Source: Hyparrhenia diplandra | Lineage: Eukaryota > Streptophyta > Magnoliopsida > Poales > Poaceae | Reading direction: 5' to 3' | Assembly (NCBI GenBank): GCA_015847255.1 | Contig: JADLZK010012344.1 | Coordinates: 372,001-436,000 of the forward strand | DNA length: 64,000 nt | Shown: piece after piece, positions 11,628 to 22,049 of the stretch | Layout: the number at the start of each line of letters is the position of its first letter | Numbering within the stretch: position 1 is the first letter of the stretch | Notes under the pieces: generated by a model | Told to the model about the DNA's origin: nothing | The model's database searches: none | Seen by the model: only the letters and a program-made list of their open reading frames with translations | Program-made: the position numbers and the translations under genes

Positions 11628-12016
11628 GAGATAACTAGACCTAGGCTATGCTTTTCATGGCCGCGAATTGCGTCTTCTCCGGTAAGGTTTCCCCCTCCAC
11701 TATAGGCTTGGTTGTTTAGAAGAGGTAGAGATATATTAGATTGGTTTGATAATCATTGTTTGTCATCTTCCATTCTCTCGGTACAGAATATATGGCCTGA
11801 GGCTGAACTTACTAGAGCCAATCGACTAGAATTAAGGACTAACAATAGGAACTAATCTTATCTTTCCTTCGATTCTTAGCACCCTCATCTGATCAGCATG
11901 CATCTTTTTCCTTCTATTCTTTGCACACATTGCTCCTCCAATTACTCCATGCCTTTCTTGTTGCTGCTGGTTTCATGGTCCACGCGGTGACCGTGCCCTA
12001 CTACGCCCACATGACA
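11608..12016 (-). mobile_element. Probable 5' LTR of the gypsy relic
   Basis: The stretch upstream of the primer-binding site on the minus strand begins TGTCATGTGG at 12,016 and ends in ACA next to the primer site, giving about 410 bp. I cannot compare it with a second LTR because none is in the window, so the edges are inferred. Confidence 0.4.
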
Positions 12017-13280
12017 TTTGTACACCACCAAAATCTAATTATGGTATTACACACAAATCTGAGTTGCTAGCTCTATTTTTATTACTCCTTGGTAAGAAAG
12101 AGAAATATATCTAACAAAGTTCGTAATCACAAAGAAAGATGAGAGCTGACACTACTAGCATGCAATACAAGTTTATGGGATCTATGCGTAATAGACGAAG
12201 AGTTACCACAACTATTCACAGAGAATGGATCGACCAAAGTTGAAATAATCAAGGAGAGTGTCAATCCACAAGGCTTTAGTTACTTAACAAATATTTTATA
12301 GAAAATATATAAGATTAGGAGAGTTAACATTAGTTGGTAAATAAAATAATGCAGGATGAGGAAGTGCAGGGGAAGAGGCTACAAGTAAAAATAAGAATAG
12401 ATGAGATTGGAGGAGCACAATTGCATGAACACCATTAATATTTTAATGTCCCAATGAAACCAGTGCTTCACTTTGTAAAAATATATATATTTTGTTTAAT
12501 GGCACCAATTTGGAGGGGGCACCTATATATTGCACTGTTTGATTGCCGGATTGAGCAATTCTATACTAGTAGTGGCGGACCAAGGATTTTACCAAAGGGT
12601 GTGCCACTCTAATTCAGCAAAACTATGTATTTAAACACGATAAGTCTTACATTTTAAAATTAAGCTAGAAATGAAAACATATCACAATATAAAAGTATGA
12701 ATGTAATACAAATTATTTTAGAAGTGTGTTATTTCCTACGTATATTCCAATTTTTTCTTTTCATCAGGAATGAACTTATTTGATCGAGTACCTTCTTGTA
12801 GTAAATAAAAAGCAAAAAACAGAGTAAGCTACTATCATAATTAAATAGTTCTAGAAAAAACAATGTTTTATGTAGTTTACAAAAGTACAGTAAGGAAATC
12901 TAGTTTCTTACCGAAGCAATGTCGCGACGCGAGGATAGAGTCATGGAGATGGAGATGTCGGAGAAAGCTATGCAGCATAGCCAGGACGCTGGTGGCCGGT
13001 TCGCTCGCTGCCCGTTGCACATGACTCCAGGTGTCCAGGCCGATGTGGCCAGACCTGTAGATACACGTACATCAATCGGATATGGATAAAAGTTGAGTTT
13101 CGAGTATGTATGCATACAAATAATCTGATTGGGTATGCTCAGATACGTAACTTTCTGGAGTATATATACCTATTTATGCATATTTAGTTTTGAGCATGGT
13201 AGGTATCTACGCATACACACCTGTATGCATGCCAAATAAGTATATATACGTGCACACTTATACTTTGGGAATATGTTTAT
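12017..13280. other. AT-rich intergenic sequence, no gene
   Basis: No frame longer than about 70 codons looks coding. A short GC-rich patch at 12,915-13,070 has no recognisable protein on either strand. Confidence 0.5.
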
Positions 13281-14083
13281 CTATACCTATTAATAAAGCG
13301 AGAAACTTTCTACTATTTTTTTTTCACTCTTTCTGTTTCACCGTTGTTTCTTCTGCCTGCCTCTTCCCCGTCCGCATCCCTCCTTCACCCGTTTCTGTTT
13401 AGAAGACTCCACCCCCACAAAGTTTTCCTTTCCGATGCAGGTATGTCTGCTGCAGTCTCCTCAAATTCATCGTAGAGGAAAGCATGCCTCTAGAGTTCGT
13501 GTTCACCATATCAAGTGCATAGAACGAGACAAATCATGAGTTCTTGGTGCCGAGAGCAACCAAAATCACAAACCAAATAAAAAACAAATCGAGGAGGGCA
13601 AGATGAATAATAAATCAGACCAAATTGAGGCCACCATGAATCAAATCGAAGAAACTAGACTAAAAAATTGGACAACAAATCGCTTTGCATGTACGCCTCT
13701 CGAACTCGCCTTGGCCGTCACAGCTGTGTTCGCCACCCTCCTCCAAAGCTCCGTTCGTGTTGCCCCATCAAGCCGGCCATGGTCGCCGCATGCCGACACT
13801 CCGCATTGGTCATGACCAACGCTCTTCATGGGTCGTGTTGGCTGCAACCTTGGGGCTTCATGGGTACGAGGATGAGGGCCGTCTCCCGATGCTAGAAGAG
13901 GCGAGGCCGGTTGAGATGACCGTCGTGGGGAGGAGCTAAGAGATCGCCATGGGCATGCAAGGGCAGAGGAGGCAAGTGTGGTCGTGTGGGCAAGGGCTGA
14001 GAGAGAGTTTATATGCGTTGTGACGTGTAGTTTGATTTTTCATATCTGTCAGCCTCACAATAGGCTCATGTGAAATTACACTA
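13281..14083 (+). mobile_element. Possible non-autonomous Helitron
   Basis: The 5' end reads TCTATACCTATTAATAAAGC after an A. The 3' end reads CTAG about 14 bases after a short hairpin (AGCCT-N6-AGGCT near 14,050). TC at one end and hairpin plus CTRR at the other are the Helitron rule. Against this, the base after CTAG is C rather than T, and the hairpin has only five pairs. The interior has a GC-rich part at 13,690-13,960 with overlapping short frames and no named protein. Confidence 0.3.
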
Positions 14084-14105
14084 GCATATAATCATAAAAA
14101 AAGAA

Positions 14106-14215
14106 AAGTATCACATGGTACTGTAATATGGTAAGTATCACTTGATACTATAATCTGAAAAGTATCGATCGAGTGATACGATAACATGCAAAGTATCACA
14201 TGGTACTTTTGAGCT
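14106..14215. repeat. Four-copy short tandem repeat, 27-31 bp
   Basis: Units start AAGTATC at 14,106, 14,133, 14,160 and 14,191. Two units share the core AAGTATCACATGGTACT; the core is partly palindromic. Confidence 0.75.
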
Positions 14216-15479
14216 AAAAAAATGTATCAACAAGCGTGGTACGTAGTTGGTGAATTTGATCTTACCGGCCTGTGGCTGGATTCCTGCATCTGTCATGGTG
14301 GTTAGATCATCACATCCTTTTCAACAAATAGAGATGCCACGAAAGTTCCACATCTTGAGATGCGACGACGCCTCCGGTCCATCAGTGTACCAACGTGACA
14401 TCATAATCTCTTCACTAACTGCATGCGGTGGGCAAATGAAATCAATATGGAAAATCACGAGATCAGGATCTGTACATTAGTTTTCTAGTATACATACCTT
14501 TCCCACTGAATCTGAACATTATTAGGTCTTGTGGATCTCGTCCCAATCGGGTGGAATCTAGGGAGTGATCAAAGGACGACTGGGATGCTCGACTACAAGG
14601 AGAAGGGGAAGAGGGGTGCAGTTCGTGGTGGCGGAAGCATGGCCTGGATGGATGCCTGGATCTGGATCGCGGCGTCGTTCTCGGCAGAGAGAGACGACGC
14701 ATGCAGGCTGCACAGCCTGCGGTCTTCGGCTCCATGCAGCTGGCGGCGGCGGCTTGCCTTCCTGCTTCACGATCAATTTCATGATGGCCTCGGCGTATAG
14801 ATGGATACGATGGTCGGTGGACAGCCTCTTAATGATCCAAAAAGCGAAGCACAGAAATTCACTACTGGATCGGGTACAACATACCAGCGGGGAAGGAAAA
14901 AAAATGTATGAGATCAGTTTAGATTACTTACAAAAGTACAGATCAACTGATAGATCAATCCGGCCCATCACTCTGGAATGATCAGATCAGTGCTACTATG
15001 TTAACCAATCTGCTAGTGCTGCACAACAAGATTAGATTTCCTATACGTTAACATATACATGAATGACATTACCTATGACTGTATGCCATTGGCAGCCACG
15101 ATCGCATGGCGAGTTGTTGCGGCAAGGAAGAAAATAACCCACGACACAAGGCCATCCATGCCTTGTGGCGTCGCCGCTATATATGGATGATCCATGGCCA
15201 GGGGAGGAGAGGTGGCGACCGTCACGCGTGGTGGTTATTTTAATATGTCCTGGAGAGGCTATAGATGCGTTCAAAATGTGTGGCTCTCCCATATAAATAG
15301 GATCGAGGATTTGTGTTAATCTGAACGGGTTGGAATGGTTCCAAACCCGGTAACTTAGAGGCTATAACGAGCTGCCTACGTGGTTGGAAGGAGGAGAGCT
15401 ACTCCCACGGATCGAGTAGGAAAAAAAAATACCCATTTATGTAACTATATAGCACGTTAACAAAGATTGTTACGAGATT
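14216..15479. other. No gene recognised
   Basis: A GC-rich island at 14,540-14,790 has open frames of about 75-140 codons on both strands. They overlap each other, share no recognisable domain and look like shadows of base composition. The rest is AT-rich. Confidence 0.4.
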
Positions 15480-15756
15480 CCTTCAAAATGAATTCAATGA
15501 TTGCAACATATCGGCCATTGCACCTTCAATACATTGCATTGAGGACTAATTAAGCATGTTGGAGAAAGATTGTTAAGATAGAAATTGTGGTTATAAACAT
15601 GAAACATATATAATAATCAACCGATTATATAAAATACTATAATTTTATAATTCTATTCCATGATGTGATGACTCTCATGGTTTGGTCAGCCACCTCATGT
15701 TGGTCTCCTTCGACCTCACTAACAGTGAGGAGGGATCGACTTTCATTTATCTAATA

Positions 15757-15898
15757 CTCTCTCTGTTCCAAATAGTCGCTTTGACTGTCATGTTACATCC
15801 ATTTTGATATACATCTAGACATATTATTATCTCTAAATGCATATCAAAATAGATGAATCAAAAAAGTCAAAACGACTTATAATTTAGAAGGGAGAGAG
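15757..15898. mobile_element. Stowaway-type MITE, 142 bp
   Basis: The ends are CTCTCTCTGTTCCAAATAGT and the complement of CTCTCTCCCTTCTAAATTAT, flanked by TA on each side (15,755-15,756 and 15,899-15,900). The interior is close to a perfect inverted repeat around CAAAATAGATG. Copy B of the segmental duplication has an uninterrupted CTAATAGCTA at the same place, so the edges are exact. Confidence 0.9.
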
Positions 15899-17631
15899 TA
15901 GCTTACTATTAGTGTCCAAATTATCTCCTCTTTGTGAGTTTTGCTTCTAGTTAAGATGTGCAAATGATTAGGTTTCCAAATTTCTAGATAGGTTTTGTTG
16001 GAGTTGCTGCATCAGCCATAATGATATATCTGTAACAAGCTAGGAAGATATGTTTTTGTTCAACTATGTTGGTTACTTTTGTTTGTTTATTTGCATTTGC
16101 GGATTTTGTGCTGCCTCTATTCACGTTGGGGCCTTTGCTAAGACGACATCATTATTGGCAAAAATTGATAAAACGTAACGCCAAGCTATTGCCGTTACGA
16201 AGATGCGACCTATATATTGACCTATGCGATGCGAACAATCGATGTCTTTGTTTTCGCTCCTTCACGCGGTGGCTCTCATGACCTAGGTGCTAGCCACTCA
16301 CATTAGTTTCCATTCTTCTCCGGATCTGGTGACCTCACTGACAATAGGAAGGGAAGGGAACTCCCCATATTCATCGTCGATCTATAGAGTGTCTCCACAT
16401 ACCCCCCCCCACCCCCACCACTCTGAGTCTTCTTTTTCTTTTCATGGGTATTACAAAATCTTGTGGTTGATAATGGTTTTATGCATGTTTGTAGGTATTC
16501 TTACATCTAACAAGGTATTTGACAAGCTAGCAAGTTATTCCTGTCTCCACTTAATACTTTTGGACACTTGATTTTGCGCCATCAGATCCTTTTGGTTCAC
16601 TTATACAAGCTAGTGTTGGAGTTTTTGTATATCTTTTTTCTAATATAATAAGAAGATGCCTAACGATCCGTTTAAGATTTCCATGCGTCCAGTTTGAAAT
16701 TATAGGGTGTTTCCTCTTTCTACTTGATAAGTTTCTAAGTCATGTTTCTACGGCTTGAGAAGAACTCTCACTTCCACCGTCTTTGTTTTGTTCGGCATCA
16801 CCTCATTGATGATTTGGTGGCAGGATACATAGATTGGAGATGGATATGTTAATTTTTATGTTTCTCAGGGCCTATGTGTAAGAATTTGAAAAATTAAGAA
16901 ATTGATACAGCCAGTACTAAGTTAATCATAGTCAAATGGCATAGAGATCAGAGCCATTCATTTGCGGACTCGATCTCTTCATTCAATTCAAAATTGAAAA
17001 GGCTTGTGAATTGTAATAAGTTGTGTGTAATATGTTGCTTGGATTTGATGGGAGTGCATAACTACTCTATACCTATGTAAGGAATGATATAACTTAATAC
17101 TTATTATAGAGTAGTAGCAAATTAAGGCTACTAGCTAGCGTTATACCTGATAATGGGTTTGGAAATGATTAATGACTATCCTATATATATTTCTACAACT
17201 AATTTCAGTCACCAAAATTTTTTGGTAAGAATTAACTACATGCCAACTAAATTACACAATAGAAAAAAATCTAGCCAAACTAAGATCTGAAACATAGATT
17301 TCCATGCATTTAATATAGTCCCAAAATCGAAGCGAAGTACAGAGAGGCACTAAATAGAAAAATTAGCCACTAATCATTGTCATCTAAACAAGACAATACG
17401 GATGTGAGATGTGTATTGATGTACAAGCGATTATTTCTATATCAGGAGGCTGGTATGGAAGGTTTTCCTCGTCACGCCGTAGCGCGCCTTTGAAACGGTT
17501 GCGTCCCGCCTGTTTTCCCGCGCTTTCATTTTTGCTAATTCTGTGAGCCAGAGAACCGTGAGTGAGAAAACGATCCAACCAAGAAACTACCTGCAGGCCG
17601 GTGTTCTAGTTTCAGAGCTTTCCCTTTGGCC

Positions 17632-17638
17632 TATATAA
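17632..17638 (+). promoter_or_regulatory. TATA box of the copy A gene
   Basis: TATATAAA lies about 125 bp before the ATG at 17,762. The 5' leader is C-rich and has no ATG that is out of place. Confidence 0.6.
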
Positions 17639-17761
17639 ATCCCCGGCCTGCAGAGCTTCCCTTCCATCAAGCAATCACCCATCGATCAGCTCTTCGATCA
17701 TTAGTGCAAACATTAGCTACTAGCTCCAGCTAGTTTATTTCTTGCTTGCTTAGTTCCAACA

Positions 17762-18638
17762 ATGGCCGCTGTCACCACTGTCCGCGACGTGCTGTACCAC
17801 TACACCTTTGCCCGGGGCGTCTATGAGCGCCTCATCAGCAGCGACTGCGACTGCCACCCACAGGTGGCACGCAACGTCGTGGCGCTGCTCCTCTGGTTCG
17901 ACCAGGGCAGCAACAAGATCATTTCCCACCTGCCAACCATGAGCACCAGCGCCCTAGGCCACCTGCTGAACGAGGCCAGCTGGTTCATCCACTGCCTTCA
18001 CCTGAGGAACCTCCCGGGGCCGCCGCCGACGCCGCTCCTCTCCGCGCTCTGCCCCGACAGCAACATGGACCACCCCCGCTTCTTCGCCTTCAACCAGGGC
18101 CGCATCGCGCGTGGCGTCGCCGAGCTCCTCGACGGCGTGTGCACGCTCATCTTCGACGACCGCCTCTACCACCTGCTGCGCCGCCACCAGACTGGCCTCG
18201 TCGGCCGCAACCCGGAGCTCGAGGCGCCTTACGCCCCCCGTCGTCTTCACCGTGCCGGAGGACTGCCGCTCCATGTTCGTCACGTTTTCCAAGGGCCAGC
18301 CAGTCGAACGAGACGACATCTTTACCTACTTCAGGGAGTATGTTGTGCATCAACTCGATCTTTGACATTTGCTGATTGCTCTCTAGCTTCATATATGTGC
18401 GTGGTTGCATCCTCATCGGATAATACACATATGCAGGGCCTGGGGCGACTGCATTGTCCGTGTTCTTATGGAGAAGACCAATGGTCGCGCGCAGCCAATG
18501 TACGGCCGCGTCATCTTCAAGAGCAAAGCGTATGTGAGCCTGGTGCTCAACGGCATAGACCGCGCCTCTATCTTCATTGATGGACGTGAGATCTGGCTCC
18601 GCGAGTACGTCCCGCGCAGCAGCAACAGCAACCGCTGA
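17762..18638 (+). CDS. Grass-family protein with RRM-like C-terminus, copy A (one frameshift)
   Basis: Two exons, 17,762-18,337 and 18,437-18,638, joined by GA-GTATGT and GCAG-G signals, give about 258 residues. The N-terminal half (FARGVYERLIS, QVARNVVALLLWFDQG, LISALCP-like LLSALCPDS, GVAELLDGVC, FDDRLYHLLRRHQTGLVGRNPELEAPY) is helical and of unknown function. The C-terminal part (PEDCRSMFVTFSKGQPV, DIFTYFRE, WGDCIVRVLMEK, MYGRVIFKSKAYV, IWLREYVPR) has the order of an RNA-recognition motif with an RNP1-like YGRVIFKS; that fold is my inference. I recall the family only from grasses, as unnamed proteins. The C-run at 18,234-18,239 has six bases where five would keep the frame, so either this copy has recently broken or one base is an error. 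TATA box, start context, intron and stop all look healthy. Confidence 0.7.
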
Positions 18639-18879
18639 ATGAACTTCGGCCGGGCCTAGCTAGGGCGTCCATCAATGCTGGTAGCTAGGAGATCAGCGGG
18701 GAACTATGCATATGGCGTTAAGGAGTGGCGGCTGCCTGACCATCCCGACTGGTGGATCCTCCCCTGGATAAGATCAAGAACTACAATACACAAAACCACT
18801 GTACAATAAATCCATCTTTTCTGTAACTCGTAGAACTACTGATTCCCCTATATGTAGGACCTGCTTAAACTGAAGGGCA

Positions 18880-19060
18880 TATACCTTCGGGGCAGAAGCA
18901 TATTAGGATTATGAGAAAAAAAAACTAGGTTCTTGTGTGATCCTTGGCTATATGAAAAAACTTTGTACACAATTGTTTCTATTCTTTGTTCATGCTGATT
19001 TCTGTGTGAAGAAAAAAGAAGATGGCGTAGCGTAGCTGATGTGAAAAATGGCAAACTTCA
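18880..19060. other. 3' flank of copy A gene
   Basis: AT-rich, no frame of note; may hold the 3' untranslated region (AATAAA at about 18,806). Confidence 0.4.
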
Positions 19061-19300
19061 AATCACTCTTAATTTAGAAGATGGTTAACTGATGAGATGC
19101 AGACCATGCTGGGATAAAATCAACGTGATGTGAGTACTTTTCAACTCGAAGACAACGAAGATGTGATTATTTGGAACTTGAAAAAACAAACATTTTTTCT
19201 GTGAAATCCATGTATAATGCTCTTATGCTGAACCTTTCCGCAAAAGAATCTGGAAGGGTAAAGGCCCTCAAAAGATAAAATTCTTTATGAATATTGAGCC
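19060..19300 (+). pseudogene. LINE fragment near the zf-RVT region
   Basis: The plus-strand reading gives EDVIIWNLKKQTFFSVKSMY and then, after a shift, RIWKGKGPQKIKFFM. This matches the order W-x-L-x(5-7)-F-x-VKSxY ... KIK-FxW seen at the start of the reverse-transcriptase zinc-binding domain of grass LINEs. Frames shift between the blocks, so it is dead. Confidence 0.5.
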
Positions 19301-20416
19301 ACATCATCAAAGATCTCCAGCCCATGTCAACGTAGAGATGGACAACCAACTACATGTATCATGGCCTCCCCTCCAAAAAGAAACTATGTCCTCATGGCTC
19401 CTCTACCTGTCTCCTCCCATACGCCTGGCCAGGAGCTCCTGTTTCACTTCTACTCACAAGCTTGTCGCAGGGCATCAAGACCAAGCCCTATCTTTCAGCG
19501 CAACAACATCAAAAATGTTATCTTGGTTTCCCAGCAGCCAAAGTCGTCCACAACCAATGCCACTTCCACCATCACCATCACTACATCTCCTCCTTCAAGA
19601 GGGCCAGGGGCAGAGAGCATCAATGCCAATGTCCTCATGAGATGCAAGTCACTATATCCATACGTCATATATTTCCATATCCATAGCTCCACCATTTTGT
19701 AACTGTTTGAGGGTTTTCTCCTCGATCGGCTCCAATTATGCTACTAAGTATATGTGGGTTAACAAGGTTTTATTTGTTAGCTCCAAGAATAGTATACTGG
19801 GTAGAAATCAAGAGATTCAACAGGTATTTAAAATGGACTACAAAGATGAGACTAAAACTTAGTAAGTCCTCTTCAATCCTCATTACTTGGTAGTGCCTTT
19901 TCTTATGCTGATTAGAATGGAAGTTTGGATGATCGTTCATCAAGTAAATGAGGGTATAATGTTGTCTTAAGCCCTAATCTTTTTTCATGTAGCCCTAGGA
20001 AACATGCAAAAGTGTCGATGTCTAACACAAAAATATAAAAGCAATATAATGCAATATGTGAAATGAAGTATTTCTGTAGGAGTTTAGGGTTTAGGGTTGG
20101 TGTACCTAAAGGAGCTAATTTGTGTTGTGGTGATAGTCTAATGAGGAACTTATAGAATTTGTAGCTCTTGAGGAATCTAATTTCTCTTATGACAAGTCCA
20201 AGAAGCCTATGGCACTAATGGAGTCATGGAGGATGGCTATAGAGAAGTTAATGTTGACAATGCTCGTGAAAAAGATAGTTTCTTTAATCACATAATTATT
20301 AAAGGTACTAGAGAGAATCCCTACAAAGAGAAAAAATTGTAGTCTCATCAACAAGAAAAACTAGTTGCTTGTATCTATTTTCTAAGGCGAGAGTGTGGGA
20401 ATGATCAATTGAGAAA

Positions 20417-20935
20417 CACTACTAGCTAAACAATTTTTGTGTGATGGGCGAATTTCATTTACGAGGCAGGCAAATGTGCGATCACCGTAGTGGGGTCACA
20501 GTTGATGTAACATTAACGGTGACGGGCGCTTTTTGCCCGCCATGGTTAATAAATTAGAAAAAACGCACGAGCCTAGATCTAGGCCGCATGGGCCTAGGTT
20601 CGGGCCATGTGCTGCTGCCATCGCGGATCAGCGCCACCGCCATGGGTCCAACGTGGATACGTGAGCCTTGAGCTGTCGTTAGACCACTGGACCCATGCCT
20701 CTCAACCGCCAAATCTGCCATGGCCGCCGGATCGTGCCGCTTGACCACAAAATCGCTATGGTGGCCGGATCCGCCATGGCCGCCGCCCCTCGCCCTAGGT
20801 CGGCGGCGCCGCCCGCCACCGCTATGCTCAGGTTGAGCTCGCCTCGTCGCCGTGGTGAGCCCTAAGCTGCTTGTGGCCCTCGGCGGCCACGCCGCCGCCG
20901 CCCGGGGTTTAGGGTTTGGAGGCGGGCAGGGATGT

Positions 20936-20978
<43 letters not shown>

Positions 20979-21376
20979 GAGCGGAGGAGAGGGAGAGGAG
21001 GGCGGACGGTCAGGGGGAGGGAGACTGGTGGAGAGGGTGTGATGTTTGGTCTGAGTGAGAATGAGAGGGTGAGGGGACCCTAGAGTGTCGTGTATATATG
21101 GCCCGATAGGGAATGGAGTTTGGGCTTCGCCGTGGGCTTCCAGCAATTTTCCATGGCGAGCCTCTGTAACATGTCCGCCTGTGTAAATGGCTGCATTTTT
21201 CATGGTGGACAAGCCCACCACGGTTAATCGATTTTTTGTGGCAGGCAAATGTGTCTCGCCTCGAAAAATAAAAAATGCCCGCCACGGTTAATCGGGGTAT
21301 TAACCGTGGCGGGCAAAACTTATGCCAACCACAGATAGATTGGGGGGTGTCACGTAAAAGAAATTCTGTACTGGTG
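20417..21376. mobile_element. CACTA-type non-autonomous element
   Basis: The left end reads CACTACTAGC at 20,417 and the right end is the complement of CACCAGTACA, with AAA on both sides (20,414-20,416 and 21,377-21,379). Subterminal CCCGCCA(C/T)GGTTAAT motifs occur in both orientations near each end, as CACTA elements require. The interior is GC-rich, without a transposase. The termini match only in part and the AAA duplication is low-complexity, so this call is weaker than for the related element at 31,051. Confidence 0.6.
20939..20975. repeat. (GA)n microsatellite
   Basis: About 18 GA units inside the GC-rich interior of the CACTA element. Confidence 0.9.
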
Positions 21377-21492
21377 AAAAGCTTAGTCCCATTGGCCTTG
21401 CTATATTTGACTGTGAGATAGATTGGGGGTGTCACGTAAATGAAATTTTGTACTAGTGAAAAGCTTAGTCCCATTGGCCTTGCTATATTTGA
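21333..21492. repeat. Tandem duplication of CACTA right end plus flank, 83-bp period
   Basis: Copies start with AGATAGATTGGGGG at 21,333 and 21,416. Both include a CACTA-like end (CTGGTG in the first, CTAGTG in the second) followed by AAAAGCTTAGTCCCATTGGC. A segment crossing the element boundary was duplicated. Confidence 0.8.
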
Positions 21493-22049
21493 TAACACAT
21501 CTCTTGGTGCTAGGGGTGTAAGTCTATTTTGGCTCGGTGTCTCTTATTACATAACTTTGTCTACATGATTATGTAAATTTGTATAACAATATTTAGGATT
21601 TATTAGAGTTAGGAGATGTTGACTTGTTATAACCTTTGTAGTTGTATTATTTAGTTGCATCTCCTAGCTTATCATCCCTAGGTTGGTTTCGTCTATTTGT
21701 AAAAAGCAACATGTGGGAATATTTCATAGAGAGAAATCAAACATGGAATCATTGCACCCCACAACAAAGTGTGTCATTCTCCAACACTCAAATGTGCCTT
21801 TGGTTTTATTCATAGCCCTTGCCAAAATACCATGATCAAGATGCACTAGTGAGCAATATATATATACTTAACATTTATACCATTTATTTGCAGGGACAAA
21901 CTCCAGATTCAAGAAGGAGAAGTTTGCTTACGCTCGGGGAGTGCCATTAATACTACTGGTGATTAATCCTGACACATTCCATACACGTCAAGCTTTCATT
22001 ATCCTTTTTGTGGTCCCATAATGGGTGTTATATATGCAATGACGATTCC

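Larger units (their letters stand above)
15480..18700. repeat. Segmental duplication, copy A
   Basis: Copy A matches copy B at 22,050-24,980 in order and on the same strand. Shared landmarks include ATTGCAACATATC (15,500 and 22,068), AGGTTTCCAAA (about 15,970 and 22,380), AATGATATAT (about 16,020 and 22,430) and the gene near each 3' end. The copies differ by many substitutions and indels, so the event is not recent. Confidence 0.85.
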
